This document shows, piece by piece, positions 20,549 to 31,567 of a stretch of DNA of 64,000 nucleotides (positions are counted from its first letter, which is position 1; each line of letters begins with the position of its first letter). The notes under the pieces were generated by a model, which had not been told where the DNA came from, made no database searches, and saw only the letters and a list, made by a program, of their open reading frames with translations. The stretch spans positions 44,047 to 108,046 of the forward strand of contig VEPI01000036.1 of NCBI GenBank assembly GCA_012026935.1, given 5' to 3'. The translations under genes and the position numbers were made by a program. Source of the DNA: Melioribacter sp. (GTDB taxonomy: Bacteria; Bacteroidota; Ignavibacteria; Ignavibacteriales; Melioribacteraceae).

Positions 20549-20607
20549 ACCTCACCCCTTCCCCTCTCCTTGATAAGGAGAGGGTGGCCCGAAGGAACGG
20601 GTGAGGT
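20549..20607. repeat. Nested palindromic repeat in the fecR-TonB receptor gap
   Basis: Outer ACCTCACCC...GGGTGAGGT and inner CCCTCTCCTT...AAGGAGAGGG. Confidence 0.75.
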
Positions 20608-20611
20608 CGTG

Positions 20612-21667
20612 TTATTTTTTGTAGAATACGATCTTCTTAGTTACATTATTTTCTTTAACTGTTTTGTATTGAAGTCCGGTTAATTTTTTTAGTGATTCAG
20701 AAACTGTCCACAAAGATTCATTCTGAAAATTTGCAGTAATTTTTTGGCTGCTGAATGATTTATCCTGCAGTTCGAACTTCACGCCGTACGTCCGTTCCAG
20801 TTTGACAAGTACACTTGCAAACGGCTCTTTACGGAAAACAAGTTTGTTGTCTTTCCAGCCAACGGCAGTCTGCTCATCAAATTGATCGAAGGTGCTTATC
20901 TCTTTCACTTTGTTATAGACAAGCTGTTGCCGGGGTTTTAAGATTACTATTCTTTCTTCGGAGTCCGCTTCCTTTTTAGCAACTTCAACTTTACCTTCAA
21001 CAAGAGAAACAGAAATTTCTTTTTCATTAGGGAAAGCGCTTACATTAAATTTTGTACCAAGAACTTTTGTGGAGAGATTTCCGGAATGTACAATAAACGG
21101 ATTTGTTGTATCGTGGTGAATTTCAAAATACGCTTCACCCTCTAGAAAAACTTCTCGTGAAGAGTTAGTGAAGTGTTCAGGATATTTTAGTTTGCTATCG
21201 GCATTAAGAATTATTCTTGAACCATCGGATAATGAAACAATCCATTTTTCTCCCATCTTTGTTGTTTTCTCATTCCAACTAATTTCTGTTTGAACTTTTC
21301 TATCAAAGATTCCGAATTGTTGTGCAGTAAAATACCCGCCAATAATAATAACGAGAACTGCGGCAATCTTTAACAACTGTTTTGCAGTTGGATAGATGGT
21401 AAAAGATTTGAAGTTACTATTAGAATCCGAAGTGCTTTCTATTTCTGCTAATACATCATTCCAAGATTTTTGTGTTTGATCTTCTAAATTTTCTTTAGTG
21501 CGGGCATCCCAAATTTTTTGCAAATATTCAATTTCCGATTTGCGGGCTTCGTTTAATTTCATCATTTCTTCAACTTTTAACCGCGCCTCATCAGAACATT
21601 CGCCGGCAATGTAATTTGAGACTAACTGCCACTCGCTTTCATTAAATAAATTTTTATTGAGTCCCAT
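20612..21667 (-). CDS. FecR-family anti-sigma factor
   Basis: Single TM, FecR domain (SLSDGSRIILNADSKLKYPEHF, GEAYFEIHHDTTNPFIVHSGNLSTKVLGTKFNVSAF). Confidence 0.92.
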   Translation of the reverse strand: MGLNKNLFNESEWQLVSNYIAGECSDEARLKVEEMMKLNEARKSEIEYLQKIWDARTKENLEDQTQKSWNDVLAEIESTSDSNSNFKSFTIYPTAKQLLKIAAVLVIIIGGYFTAQQFGIFDRKVQTEISWNEKTTKMGEKWIVSLSDGSRIILNADSKLKYPEHFTNSSREVFLEGEAYFEIHHDTTNPFIVHSGNLSTKVLGTKFNVSAFPNEKEISVSLVEGKVEVAKKEADSEERIVILKPRQQLVYNKVKEISTFDQFDEQTAVGWKDNKLVFRKEPFASVLVKLERTYGVKFELQDKSFSSQKITANFQNESLWTVSESLKKLTGLQYKTVKENNVTKKIVFYKK

Positions 21668-21812
21668 TTTTTAAAATCCTCTTACAAATAATTATTATTT
21701 CATAGATAATATGCATCTATCTATATAAGACACATTTATGGGAATCTACCCCTATTCTATAAATAGAGTTTTTACACGTTGTAACAAATTTTAAGAAATG
21801 GAAGCTTTGTGG

Positions 21813-22436
21813 TTAAATAACGTTGTTAATTGATTTAATATAGAAGTAAATCACTGGTAGTAAGTAAGAAAGTCTGCTTCTTAATATTTTAAATGCACGT
21901 GCCATTTGATTCTCAACTGTTTTTGCCGAGATCTCCAGAACCTGTGCTATTTCTGCGTACGTTAACCCATCGTCTCGGTGAAGAGTAAATACAAGCTTTG
22001 TTCTCCCCGGTAATAATTCCACGGCAGATTGAACTGCTTCTGATAATTCTTTTTGTTCTAATACTTCAGATGGGGTCTTTGTTGATGACGTGATTATGTT
22101 TAACTCTTCATCTTCCATCGAACGGATTGTTAAATATTTTTCTTTTGATTGTTTGGAGCGTAAATAATTGAATGCTCTGTTTCTTGCAGAAGCATAAAGA
22201 TATGCGTTAAGAGAACTTTGAATTACAAACCTATCTTTTCTTTGCCATAGTTCAATAAATAATTCTTTTACAACATCATCTGCAATTTCTTTAGACATAA
22301 GGTAACGATTAACGAACCAAAATAATTTTGGATAATATTCTTCGAATAATTTTTTAAATGCAGCTTTGTCCCCCTCCCGTATTTTTTCGATCCACTCTAA
22401 TTCAATTATCTTTTTGTCGGGATTGCCCATGATCAC
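21813..22436 (-). CDS. ECF-family RNA polymerase sigma factor
   Basis: Sigma region 2 FEEYYPKLFWFVNRYLMSKEIADDVVKELFIELW and region 4 TLHRDDGLTYAEIAQVLEISAKTVENQMARAFKILR. Confidence 0.93.
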   Translation of the reverse strand: MIMGNPDKKIIELEWIEKIREGDKAAFKKLFEEYYPKLFWFVNRYLMSKEIADDVVKELFIELWQRKDRFVIQSSLNAYLYASARNRAFNYLRSKQSKEKYLTIRSMEDEELNIITSSTKTPSEVLEQKELSEAVQSAVELLPGRTKLVFTLHRDDGLTYAEIAQVLEISAKTVENQMARAFKILRSRLSYLLPVIYFYIKSINNVI

Positions 22437-22555
22437 AAAAATATATGCTAGTTTAACACTTGATAAATGTTATGCACAACATACAAAATCATAATTGCAG
22501 TTGGAAAAGGTATAATGGTGATTTATAATTCTTGATTTGTAGAAAATAATGTATC

Positions 22556-23773
22556 CTAAACTTTTACGGCAAACTTCTCAACATACTTTTCATGAAACTG
22601 TGCAATTGCTTTGTAAGCTTTCTCTAAAATATTTTCGGGAGGAAGGAATACAATTCTAAAATGATTTGTTCCCGGCACTTGCCCAAATCCGCTTCCCGGA
22701 ACTACAACTACGCCCGTTTCTTTTATAAGTTCTGAAGTCCAATGATTATCATTAGAGATATTTTCTATTCTAGGGAAAGCATAAAACGCACCTTCAGGCG
22801 CAACACAAGAAATTCCCGGAATTGCATTTATCATTTCAACCGTAAGATTTCTTCTTCTCGTAAGTTTTTGCTTAGCAATATCCAGATGAGTTTGATCTCC
22901 GAGCAGAGACGGTGCAATTCCATATTGAGCAGGATGGTTTGCACACAAGCGTGCACGTAAAATTTTATTTATTGCTTCAATATATTCTTTTAGGACAGAT
23001 TTGTTTCCGCTGGCTATTCCCCACCCGATTCTAAATCCCGGCACCATATAATTTTTTGAAAGTCCGCCGAAAGTTATCATCGGCACTTCTGAATTTAACG
23101 ATGCAATTGAAGTATGCTTCTTTCCGTCCATCAAAAGTTTATCGTAAATCTCATCAGCAAATATTACAAGATTATGTTCAATGGCGAGTTCAATAATTTG
23201 TTTTAATGTTTCCGGCGAATTGTTCGAGCCGGTTGGATTATTCGGATTGATTAATATTATTGCCCGTGTCTTAGAATTGATTTTACTTTTTATATCTTCA
23301 ATATCCGGCTGCCATCCGTTACTCTCATCCAAGTAATAGGGGTTTTCCATCGTCTGCAGTTTACTTTGGATCGCAGTGTAGAGAGGATAACCGGGAGTTG
23401 GTGTTAAAACATTTTCACCGTTGTTCACTAAAGCTGTTAGGCAAATATCAATTGCTTCGCTGGCGCCTGTAGTTACAAAAATATCTTGAACATTTTTAAT
23501 CCCTTTTTTTTCAGCTTCCTTGGCAATTGCATCTGTTGCTTGTTTTATACCCGATGACGGTGAATAACCGTTATAATTTTTTCTCATGGCTTCATAAGTT
23601 GCTTCCACCAAATGTTTGGGAGGTTCAAAATCAAAAATATTAGGGTCGCCAATATTCAGGTATAACATTTCTTTTCCGGTCTTAGCAACTTCATTGGCAA
23701 GAATTATTACATCGCGTACTGCATAAGTAATATTCTCTGTTCTTACCGCAGGTTTGATTACAAAATTTGACAT
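22556..23773 (-). CDS. PLP-dependent class I/II aminotransferase (alanine aminotransferase-like)
   Basis: YLNIGDPNIFDFEPP, NPNNPTGSNN, FADEIYDKLL, FGGLSKNYMVPGFRIGW. Confidence 0.9.
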   Translation of the reverse strand: MSNFVIKPAVRTENITYAVRDVIILANEVAKTGKEMLYLNIGDPNIFDFEPPKHLVEATYEAMRKNYNGYSPSSGIKQATDAIAKEAEKKGIKNVQDIFVTTGASEAIDICLTALVNNGENVLTPTPGYPLYTAIQSKLQTMENPYYLDESNGWQPDIEDIKSKINSKTRAIILINPNNPTGSNNSPETLKQIIELAIEHNLVIFADEIYDKLLMDGKKHTSIASLNSEVPMITFGGLSKNYMVPGFRIGWGIASGNKSVLKEYIEAINKILRARLCANHPAQYGIAPSLLGDQTHLDIAKQKLTRRRNLTVEMINAIPGISCVAPEGAFYAFPRIENISNDNHWTSELIKETGVVVVPGSGFGQVPGTNHFRIVFLPPENILEKAYKAIAQFHEKYVEKFAVKV

Positions 23774-23787
23774 TACTTTCCTTTAGT

Positions 23788-24129
23788 TTATAATCCTAAC
23801 AATAATTTTAATTTATGTTCAACTTCATTAAGAGATGATGCAGTTACATTTCCCATATACTCAATGAATCTTTCTTTGGATATAGAACGCACATCTTCAC
23901 ATTTGATATAACTTTCTGTTTTTAATCCACTTTCTTCTATCGAAATACAAACATGAAGCGGAATTCCTTTTTTCTTCGAAGTAATAGGAATTACAATCAC
24001 TAAATCCGCCATGCTATTATTAAAAAAATCTACTGAGATAACCAATACCGGTCTAATACCCGACTGCTCTCTTCCTTTGGTTGGATTTAAATTCACCATC
24101 CAAATATCACCGCGACTAGGAATTTTCAT
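23788..24129 (-). CDS. MazF/PemK-family endoribonuclease toxin
   Basis: PSRGDIWMVNLNPTKGREQSGIRPVLVIS, VIPITSKKKGIPLHVCI. Confidence 0.9.
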   Translation of the reverse strand: MKIPSRGDIWMVNLNPTKGREQSGIRPVLVISVDFFNNSMADLVIVIPITSKKKGIPLHVCISIEESGLKTESYIKCEDVRSISKERFIEYMGNVTASSLNEVEHKLKLLLGL

Positions 24130-24138
24130 GAGAACCCT

Positions 24139-24378
24139 TTACTGACCGTCCTTAAGAGTTCTTGACCAAAGTCTTCTTTCATTCAGTTCTTCTCTCCATG
24201 CTTTTTTATCCGTCCTTAGCTGCAAGTATGCTTCACTCACTTCATTCCAAAACTGAACTTCCTTATAATGCTCAAGTGCCTTGGAAATAATAGTCTGCAT
24301 TGGTTCTCCAGAATTTTTTTTTATCTCCTGAAGAAGCTTATGAGTTCTGGAATCTATACGGACCGTGGCTGTTGACAT
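24139..24378 (-). CDS. Ribbon-helix-helix-like antitoxin paired with the MazF-like toxin
   Basis: TATVRIDSRTHKLLQEIKKNSGEPMQTIISKALEHY; 9 nt upstream of the toxin, same strand. Confidence 0.8.
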   Translation of the reverse strand: MSTATVRIDSRTHKLLQEIKKNSGEPMQTIISKALEHYKEVQFWNEVSEAYLQLRTDKKAWREELNERRLWSRTLKDGQ

Positions 24379-24448
24379 TACTTATCCTTTTTTTGTTACA
24401 ACTTAATCTACAAAATTGTAAACAAATAATGAAACTCGTTTTTCTACG

Positions 24449-27436
24449 TTAATTCGGTTTAATAATTATTCCCTTATTATGATGCCCGTTAATCTTAATT
24501 GTTATAGGTTTTTCCATTCTGATATATTTTGTAAAATTTTTTTTCTCCGTAAAATTTAATTGCTGCAGCCAATCCCAATCAATAAATCCCTGCTCTGCAA
24601 AATTATCTACAGTAAAATAACCGATTTTAAATGCAGTAAGATTCTGGAAAAAATGTGAACCCTGGGACGGAGAAACATTAAAGTCAGTAAAGTTAGATTC
24701 AATTATTGCCTTCGCACCGTTTATCTGTTCCCATGTAACAGGAATTCCCAACCAAGGATCCAGCGTTCCCCATCTTCCAAGTCCAATTAATAAATATGGT
24801 TTCCCTTCTCCAACTAACATCGCATTAAATTGGGCTATCTCATGTGCAACTTCACGGGATAATTTTCTATCAAATTTTTCTATATCAACAAAAACAATAT
24901 CTCTTACATTATTTATCAATCCGTGTCCTAGAACTTGATCACTTTTGCAAAGAAGATTTTGCGATTCAAATTTATCCAGCTCCAATTCTTCTATTTCACT
25001 GCTAACAACGAGAGGACGCATTTGAAGTAAACTGAATTCCTTCGGTTTTCCTTCCGGCACAGTAAGATTAACTGCAAATTCAAGTTCAACCGGAGAACCG
25101 GTTCCCCAACTGCCCATTTCTAAAAGTAAATCTAAAATTTCCGGAAGAGGAAATACTTTGTATTTTAAAATTGGTGCAAGAGTAAATATTTTCGGTCCGG
25201 GATGTTCAACACCGTCATATATTGTTCTGTTATCATGCGAATAAGTAGATCCTACAGTTGCAAGTGTATTGTCATTTTCAGCTTCAGTGAGTGGATATTT
25301 TTTTATCAACCGTTCTTCATTAATGTTTTTATCGGTGTACTCTTCTTTAAGATCAAGAGCATAAAAATCATGCGGTGAATATTTTAAAAGATCATTTAGG
25401 CTGCCAAACTGCATAGGATGTGTTGGATACTTCGGACAAAATCTAAAACTTAGTCCTCCATCAACGATTGTTTTTCCAAGGCCGGGTGCAACTGCTACAG
25501 TTCCATCTGTAGATTTTAGCGGCGAGTTCGGATAAAAATTATAAGATTTTGCAACTCCGGAAAATTCAGGGTAATATTTTCCGTTGTGTTCCGCACCAAC
25601 CAATTTTTGAATTATCACCGCCATCTTTTCTTCTTCGAGACGGTATGTTGTAACTTTAATATAATCTTTCGATTTCTTGAAGAAGACCGATACATAAATC
25701 CGTTTAATTGCATGAAGTAATTGCTTCAGTCTAACATTGAGATCCGGATGATTATTTGGAAGCATAAAAGTTTCATATACACCTGCAAACGGCTGTCCTT
25801 GCGAATCCTCCAGCAAACTTGAAGAACGGACTGCTAAAGGTTCATTAACAATTTCTAAAAATGATTTTAATTCGTTAAGGGCATTCTTAGTAAATTTTTT
25901 AGCACTAAAAAATCTTTTCATTAGCTCATCATCATCATGCGAGCGCAATGCAAAATCAAGAAGATTATTATCATTAAGGAATTGATCGAAAACGTCTGTT
26001 GCTAAAACTACTGCTGAAGGAACAAATATTTTAACTTTATCAAATCTGTAGCGAATCTCAAAATTTGCAAGAAGGTTATTAACAAATCCTAATCCCCTCG
26101 CCTTTCCCCCTAAGGAACCACCGCCAATACGCGCGAAAGTTGTAGTTACATCAAATGTTTCTTTATTGAAATCCGAGATTACACCGATCTGCCGGGATTT
26201 AATAAACTCACGAACATATTCTATTAATAATTTTCTTAATGCATCTGCAGATTCAAAATCAGAAACTTTCTTTGGACGCAGCTGATGTGCGAGCCAAAAT
26301 TCCGTTCTGGCTTTTAACCAATTTGAAAAATGGTTTCTTGAAGCATGATATAAAATGCTTTCTGCCGGTACTTTTTCGAGTTGTTCTTTCAATTCATTTA
26401 ATGTTTGTGCTCTTCCTACTTCATTAGCATTATTATCTCTAAATACAAAATCTCCAAACCCGAAATGATTTATCATAAATCTTTTAAGATCTTCAAGAAG
26501 TGTAGGTGAATTTTTTTTCAGAAAAGTTGTTCCAACGGCAAGTGCATCTTTTTCTTTGGAAAGATTTGTTGACTGCAATAGGATTGGAATATCAGGTTGC
26601 CTTTCCTTTACCTTTTGTGCAAAAACGATACCCGCTTCAGCATCCGGTTTGGAGTTATGTGTAAACTCAATATCTGAAATTATTCCAAGGATATATTCTT
26701 CATACTTCTCAAAATAATTCCATGCTTCTTCGTAAGTAGAACAAAGCAGAATTTTGGGACGTGCACGCATTCTCAAAAATTTATGAGATAGATTTACTCC
26801 TTCTGAAATTAAACTTTGCGATTGCTTCAGTACTTCCGTATAAATTATAGGCAGATAGGAAGAATAAAATCTAATATTATCTTCAATCAGAATTATAGAT
26901 TGAAGACCCACCTGCTGAGTATCGTGTTCAACATTATACTTATCTTCTAAAAATTTAATTATACCGAGTACAATTCTATAATCACCCTGCCAAATAAAAA
27001 CTTTATCAAAAACAGAAATGTCTTTTGTGGAAATTAAATCGGTCATTTCACGGTTATCGTAACTTAGCAGCACAACCGGAATATTTAAGCCGCTCATTTT
27101 TACTTTCTTAGCGAAAGTTATGGGTGACATATCTTCAATATGAAGAGTGGTAATGATCAAATCGAAACGTTTTTCATCCATCGCCATATTTAATGCTTGC
27201 TCACCATTCGATACTTGAATCAATTCCGGTGAATGACTCAAATTCAATCCTTGGTATTCTTGCCGTATCAATTCGTAAAGTCGTTCATCTTCTTCAAAGA
27301 TATAGGAATCATACAAACTGGAAACAAGAAGAATGTCGCGAATGCGAAAGCGCATCAAGTTATGAAAGTCTTGAAACTTTGAATAGCGGCTTTTCTGTAT
27401 TAATTCTTTATCGAACTTTATTGTTTGAGAAGACAT
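24449..27436 (-). CDS. Receiver-like domains fused to PEP synthase/PPDK-type ATP-grasp (PEP/pyruvate-binding) domain
   Basis: SIILIEDNIRFY...GIISDIEF...IPILLQSTN...FLKKN receiver pattern; FARIGGGSLGGKARGLGFVNNLL, LAVRSSSLLEDSQGQPFAGVYETFM ATP-grasp pattern. Confidence 0.8.
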   Translation of the reverse strand: MSSQTIKFDKELIQKSRYSKFQDFHNLMRFRIRDILLVSSLYDSYIFEEDERLYELIRQEYQGLNLSHSPELIQVSNGEQALNMAMDEKRFDLIITTLHIEDMSPITFAKKVKMSGLNIPVVLLSYDNREMTDLISTKDISVFDKVFIWQGDYRIVLGIIKFLEDKYNVEHDTQQVGLQSIILIEDNIRFYSSYLPIIYTEVLKQSQSLISEGVNLSHKFLRMRARPKILLCSTYEEAWNYFEKYEEYILGIISDIEFTHNSKPDAEAGIVFAQKVKERQPDIPILLQSTNLSKEKDALAVGTTFLKKNSPTLLEDLKRFMINHFGFGDFVFRDNNANEVGRAQTLNELKEQLEKVPAESILYHASRNHFSNWLKARTEFWLAHQLRPKKVSDFESADALRKLLIEYVREFIKSRQIGVISDFNKETFDVTTTFARIGGGSLGGKARGLGFVNNLLANFEIRYRFDKVKIFVPSAVVLATDVFDQFLNDNNLLDFALRSHDDDELMKRFFSAKKFTKNALNELKSFLEIVNEPLAVRSSSLLEDSQGQPFAGVYETFMLPNNHPDLNVRLKQLLHAIKRIYVSVFFKKSKDYIKVTTYRLEEEKMAVIIQKLVGAEHNGKYYPEFSGVAKSYNFYPNSPLKSTDGTVAVAPGLGKTIVDGGLSFRFCPKYPTHPMQFGSLNDLLKYSPHDFYALDLKEEYTDKNINEERLIKKYPLTEAENDNTLATVGSTYSHDNRTIYDGVEHPGPKIFTLAPILKYKVFPLPEILDLLLEMGSWGTGSPVELEFAVNLTVPEGKPKEFSLLQMRPLVVSSEIEELELDKFESQNLLCKSDQVLGHGLINNVRDIVFVDIEKFDRKLSREVAHEIAQFNAMLVGEGKPYLLIGLGRWGTLDPWLGIPVTWEQINGAKAIIESNFTDFNVSPSQGSHFFQNLTAFKIGYFTVDNFAEQGFIDWDWLQQLNFTEKKNFTKYIRMEKPITIKINGHHNKGIIIKPN

Positions 27437-27501
27437 AATGAAAACTCAAAATCGGTTGGCAAAAGGTAAGCAATCTTGTTTTTTATATCTATTATATAAT
27501 G

Positions 27502-27521
27502 AGGGGCGATTTCTCGCCCCT
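27502..27521. repeat. Perfect palindromic hairpin downstream of gdhA
   Basis: AGGGGCGA-TTTC-TCGCCCCT; reads as a GAAA tetraloop on the minus strand; no immediate T-run. Confidence 0.7.
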
Positions 27522-27540
27522 TGCTTTCTATTCTATAATA

Positions 27541-28926
<1,386 letters not shown>

Positions 28927-29374
28927 TTAATTGAGTTAAAAATAGAATGAAGTTAAAGAAAATGTTTTTGTGGGAATAATATTGATGCCTTTTCGAAATG
29001 AATGATTTCGATAATAAGTACAACAGGATTAAAAATTTATTTTTGAAGAAGTAACAAAATACCATAACAGGATAATAGGCTTCTATTTTCTCAAAGCAAA
29101 TTAAACCCATTATAAAATTTGTGCAAGAGAAAAAAAGCTTTTTCTAAAAAATAAATCCTTAAAAAATGTTAATTAATATGTTGAAATAAAATAAAAAGGT
29201 GAGACTTATTATTATTTATGGGGTGATTTATCTAAGACGATCTACGTTTTAGTTTATTCCAATCTAAATGTTAAAATTATAAGTATGATCGTGAACAGTA
29301 TATCTAAAATTTTTTTTGTTATTCTATAATCCGGCAAACACTTTATTGAAGAGGAAAAATTTTATTCACACTAC

Positions 29375-30148
29375 TTAGAATAATAATGTCCACAACAAAT
29401 AATCGAGAATGAGAATAAAAGCAGAGCTGAGAACAAATGAACGGATCGTGGAAGAACCAACTCCTTCGGCACCGCCTTCAGTCCTAAACCCAATATGACA
29501 GCCTAACATAGAAGTAACTCCTCCGAATATCATTCCTTTTATTAATCCGAAACCAAAATCACTAAATAGGAAATAACGCTTAACAGAAAGAAAAAATACA
29601 TTAAACGAAACACCTAGAAAATAATTCGAAATAAAATATGCACCTGTAACCGAAACGACATCGGCAAAGACTACTAATACAGGCATCATTAATATCGAAG
29701 CTAATACCCTTGGAGTAGCAAGAAAGGCAACAGGACTAATTCCCATTGTTTCAAGAGCATCAATTTGTTCAGTCACTTTCATTGAACCAATTTCTGCCGC
29801 AATAGAAGCGCCGACTCTTCCTGCAATTACAATAGCTGTTAGAACAGGACCTAACTCTGTAATAATTGATCTGCTTGTTGCAGCACCTAGAAAAGATAAA
29901 GGGGCCAATCCTTTCAATTGATAAGCAGCCTGCCATGCAGCAACACCTCCGGTAAAAACTGCTATAATAAAAACCAATGGAATTGAGTTAACGCCAATGT
30001 GTTCCATCTGGTAAAAGAAATTTCGCCGATTTTTAAAAAGGTGAGGAATTGATTTTATAATTTCAATAAAAAGCTGAACGAATTGTCCAAACTCTTGGAA
30101 AAAGTTTAACGTTTTTCTACCTACATTTTGAACAATTGTTGTTATCAT
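29375..30148 (-). CDS. mlaE: MlaE/YrbE-family ABC transporter permease
   Basis: FTGGVAAWQAAYQLKG, ITELGPVLTAIVIAGRVGASIAAEIGSMKVTEQIDALETMGISPVAFLATPRVLA. Confidence 0.93.
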   Translation of the reverse strand: MITTIVQNVGRKTLNFFQEFGQFVQLFIEIIKSIPHLFKNRRNFFYQMEHIGVNSIPLVFIIAVFTGGVAAWQAAYQLKGLAPLSFLGAATSRSIITELGPVLTAIVIAGRVGASIAAEIGSMKVTEQIDALETMGISPVAFLATPRVLASILMMPVLVVFADVVSVTGAYFISNYFLGVSFNVFFLSVKRYFLFSDFGFGLIKGMIFGGVTSMLGCHIGFRTEGGAEGVGSSTIRSFVLSSAFILILDYLLWTLLF

Positions 30149-30480
30149 AAGACTAAATATAATTTCGATACAAAACTAAGAAAGTTGTTTGAATTTTGGA
30201 TTAAAAAGTTTTCAAACTCATTTTATCTTATAATAATTTATTAGATATCTAAAACTAAGATAACAAACTTTTAACATTGGCAATTACTTTTAATTTTATA
30301 TATTTTTTACTTTAGAAAGTCACAATCACATAATTGATTTGACTTATGAATAAACTATAATCTATTATTCTTGATCATTTTGTTATTGGCGAGTTAGTTA
30401 TCAAACAAAATCCAGTTGTAAACAAACCGAGTTTTTTGTTTAATTAATTCCATTCCATAAAAGGAAAGAATGGTGAAGCT

Positions 30481-31551
30481 ATGAATGAATTCAATATCGA
30501 AATTCTTGAAAGAGAAACTAAAGTTAAATTGCCGGAGAATTTAGTATTTGGTAAAATTTATGCCGATCATATGTTTGAAGTTGATTACGATTCAGAACTT
30601 GGAGGATGGCATAATCCAACAATTAAAAAATTCGAACCGCTTGAACTTAGTCCTGCTGCTATGGTTTTTCATTATGGCCAATCAATTTTTGAAGGTCTGA
30701 AAGCATACAAACAAGTTGATGGTAGAATCGCTCTTTTCCGTCCCGAAAAAAACGTTGAGCGATTAAATCGTTCCGCAAAAAGAATGTGTATGCCGGAAAT
30801 CGATCCCGAACTTGTTCTTCAAGCAATGCTTGAATTAGTTCGAATTGATAAGGACTGGATTCCGGCAAAACCGGGACACTCGCTATATATTAGGCCTGTG
30901 ATGTTTGCTTCTGAACCTCTTCTCGGGGTCCGTACTTCAGAAAATTTTAAATTTATTATTATGCTTAGTCCCGTCGGGCCATATTATCCCGAAGGATTCC
31001 GGCCCGTTCCAATTTTAGCTACCGACAAATATGTACGAGCGGTTCGCAAAGGAATTGGCGAAGCAAAAACTGCCGGCAATTACGCAGCAAGTTTGATGGG
31101 ACAACAGGAAGCAAAAAAAGAAGGTTATTCACAAGTTCTTTGGCTTGATGGTATTGAACAAAAATATATTGAAGAAGTTGGCGCAATGAATATTTTTATT
31201 CAATTTAAGAATGAAGTTACTACTCCAATGTTAACAGGCTCTATTCTACCCGGAATAACTAGAATGTCTGTTCTCCAAATTCTTAAAGATTGGAAGTATA
31301 ATGTAACTGAAAGAATGATTAGTATGGATGAGGTTATTAATGCCTATAAAAAAGGCGATTTGATTGAGATCTTTGGAACGGGAACCGCAGCAATAATTTC
31401 TTCGGTTAGTAAATTGAAATACAAAGAATCCTTACTGCAATTTAACGACAAAGAGGCCGGTGAGCTAGGTACAAAATTGTATAATGAATTATCCGATATT
31501 TATTACGGAGAAATAGAAGACCGACATGGTTGGATGACTTATATAGATTAA
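30481..31551 (+). CDS. ilvE: Branched-chain amino acid aminotransferase
   Basis: FHYGQSIFEGLKAYKQVDGRIALFRPEKNVERLNRSAKRMCMP, GEAKTAGNYAASLMGQQEAKKEGYSQVLWLDG. Confidence 0.95.
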   Translation: MNEFNIEILERETKVKLPENLVFGKIYADHMFEVDYDSELGGWHNPTIKKFEPLELSPAAMVFHYGQSIFEGLKAYKQVDGRIALFRPEKNVERLNRSAKRMCMPEIDPELVLQAMLELVRIDKDWIPAKPGHSLYIRPVMFASEPLLGVRTSENFKFIIMLSPVGPYYPEGFRPVPILATDKYVRAVRKGIGEAKTAGNYAASLMGQQEAKKEGYSQVLWLDGIEQKYIEEVGAMNIFIQFKNEVTTPMLTGSILPGITRMSVLQILKDWKYNVTERMISMDEVINAYKKGDLIEIFGTGTAAIISSVSKLKYKESLLQFNDKEAGELGTKLYNELSDIYYGEIEDRHGWMTYID

Positions 31552-31567
31552 TTCCGGAGTAGTTTTT

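Noticed and set aside
27502-27521. gdhA 3' hairpin as an intrinsic terminator
   Set aside because: Perfect stem, but no T-run follows on the minus strand; listed only as a repeat/hairpin
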